From positions 44,331,505 through 44,395,504 of the forward strand of contig OX439047.1 of assembly GCA_949317995.1 (NCBI GenBank): a stretch of 64,000 nucleotides of DNA, given 5' to 3'. The notes beneath the pieces are model-generated. The model was not told the origin of the DNA. It saw nothing but the letters and a program-made list of their open reading frames with translations, and ran no database searches. Every line of letters starts with the position of its first letter. Position 1 is the first letter of the stretch. The position numbers and the translations under genes are program-made. Shown piece after piece: positions 63,341 through 64,000 of this stretch. The DNA is from Acholoe squamosa. Its lineage: Eukaryota > Annelida > Polychaeta > Phyllodocida > Polynoidae.

Positions 63341-63605
63341 AAGCTGCTTAACTTCTCCCTGCTAGATTTCAATTATTGACACACTAGGAACGGTTTCCCT
63401 ATTCATATTTTAAAAATCATTTCCAAATAGCTTTCTGGAGTACATAGCAAGTTGCTTTTGATACCTTGTACCAACAGACTTGACAGAATAATGATGATCT
63501 TGGGACCAATGTTCTTCATTCACATTTTGTAATACCATTTTGTGTGTGTTTGATTGCTATCAATTCTAGAAAACCTTTACCACTACAAAGAACAAAGAAT
63601 ATTGT

Positions 63606-63606
<1 letters not shown>

Positions 63607-63663
<57 letters not shown>

Positions 63664-63686
63664 TTGTAATATATATATATATATAC
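63607..63686. repeat. (AT)n microsatellite, interrupted
   Basis: Two AT runs separated by AAAGCTTGTA. Confidence 0.95.
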
Positions 63687-63714
63687 TGGAGGATGTTTCA
63701 CCTCATAGGTATTG

Positions 63715-64000
63715 AATTATACATATACGGCCTCCACATGCGGACGTCATGTGGGAGAAAAAATATTTATCTCAAAAAGTGTTTCTCAAAGGTGGCCGTG
63801 TCCTGTCCGTATGTGAGACACAGGATACAGACTTTTATCTCTAAATGTGGCCTTTTATTTTAACATACGGCTCCCCACATACGGACAGTCCGTATACACA
63901 TGCGGACCCTCCGTATGTTTGCTCCGCGAAGTTTTTTTTTTCGTAAAAGCCGCGTTCAACTTATGAGAACGGGGGAACCCCTTTCCGGTTTCCCCGTATG
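63715..64000. repeat. CCGTATG/CATACGG-rich repeat running off the right edge
   Basis: CCGTATG, CATACGG or one-base variants occur at least six times on both strands between 63724 and 64000, including CATACGGCTCCCCACATACG and CCGTATGTTTGCTCCGCG. The copies are in inverted arrangements, as in palindromic MITEs. The right boundary is outside the window. Confidence 0.5.

Larger units (their letters stand above)
60942..63606. other. Intergenic, no gene recognised
   Basis: C-rich low-complexity patches (61.16-61.44 kb) and the POU/OTX cluster; frames here lack motifs. Confidence 0.55.

Overview
This is 64 kb of gene-poor animal (metazoan) nuclear DNA. The evidence is spliced coding exons with GT/AG introns, AT-rich intergenic sequence, several families of short non-autonomous DNA transposons with terminal inverted repeats (TIRs), many AT, CT and AC microsatellites, and no operon-like gene packing. 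The mix of elements fits a marine invertebrate. Amphioxus or another invertebrate deuterostome is my best guess, but this is inference and no host gene is present to settle it.

The only convincingly coding part is 36.2-44.3 kb. Two genes there converge tail to tail. The plus-strand gene (36182-38361, four visible exons) encodes a DDE_Tnp_4-type transposase with a Tnp_4 helix-turn-helix and all three catalytic acidic residues. The minus-strand gene (44341-38931, eight exons that join in frame to 608 residues) encodes a YqaJ-type PD-(D/E)XK exonuclease with an N-terminal SAP domain and a CxC...CxH SWIM zinc finger. A transposase paired with a YqaJ nuclease is the known layout of ISL2EU (IS4EU) DNA transposons, so I read this as a nearly complete, possibly recently active ISL2EU-like element. 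I could not find its TIRs or the transposase N-terminus. A short Harbinger-type MITE is nested in intron 1 of the nuclease gene, and the nuclease 3' tail is duplicated in tandem between the two genes.

The rest is non-coding as far as I can see. It holds three copies of one Harbinger-type MITE (16.4, 28.4 and 43.4 kb) with TAA or TTA target duplications. Two longer TA-flanked non-autonomous elements lie at 22.6-23.5 and 59.8-60.9 kb. Other inverted-repeat elements lie at 5.7-6.05, 10.93-11.11, 50.83-51.05 and 55.41-55.52 kb. There is a 102-bp perfect palindrome built on an AT microsatellite (15.16-15.27 kb) and a very regular 62-nt pre-miRNA-like hairpin (3.91-3.97 kb).

Several clusters of transcription-factor motifs stand out and could be regulatory elements: an E-box/CCAAT/MARE cluster at 0.98-1.11 kb, NRF1-like sites at 8.96-9.60 kb, six ERR/SF-1 half-sites at 26.33-26.60 kb, CTCF-like sites, and POU octamer plus OTX-type sites at 63.1-63.3 kb. 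Two weak host-gene candidates are a YY1-type ATGGCGG first exon on the minus strand (55624-55564) and a small single-pass membrane protein (56938-57309) downstream of an ETS site.
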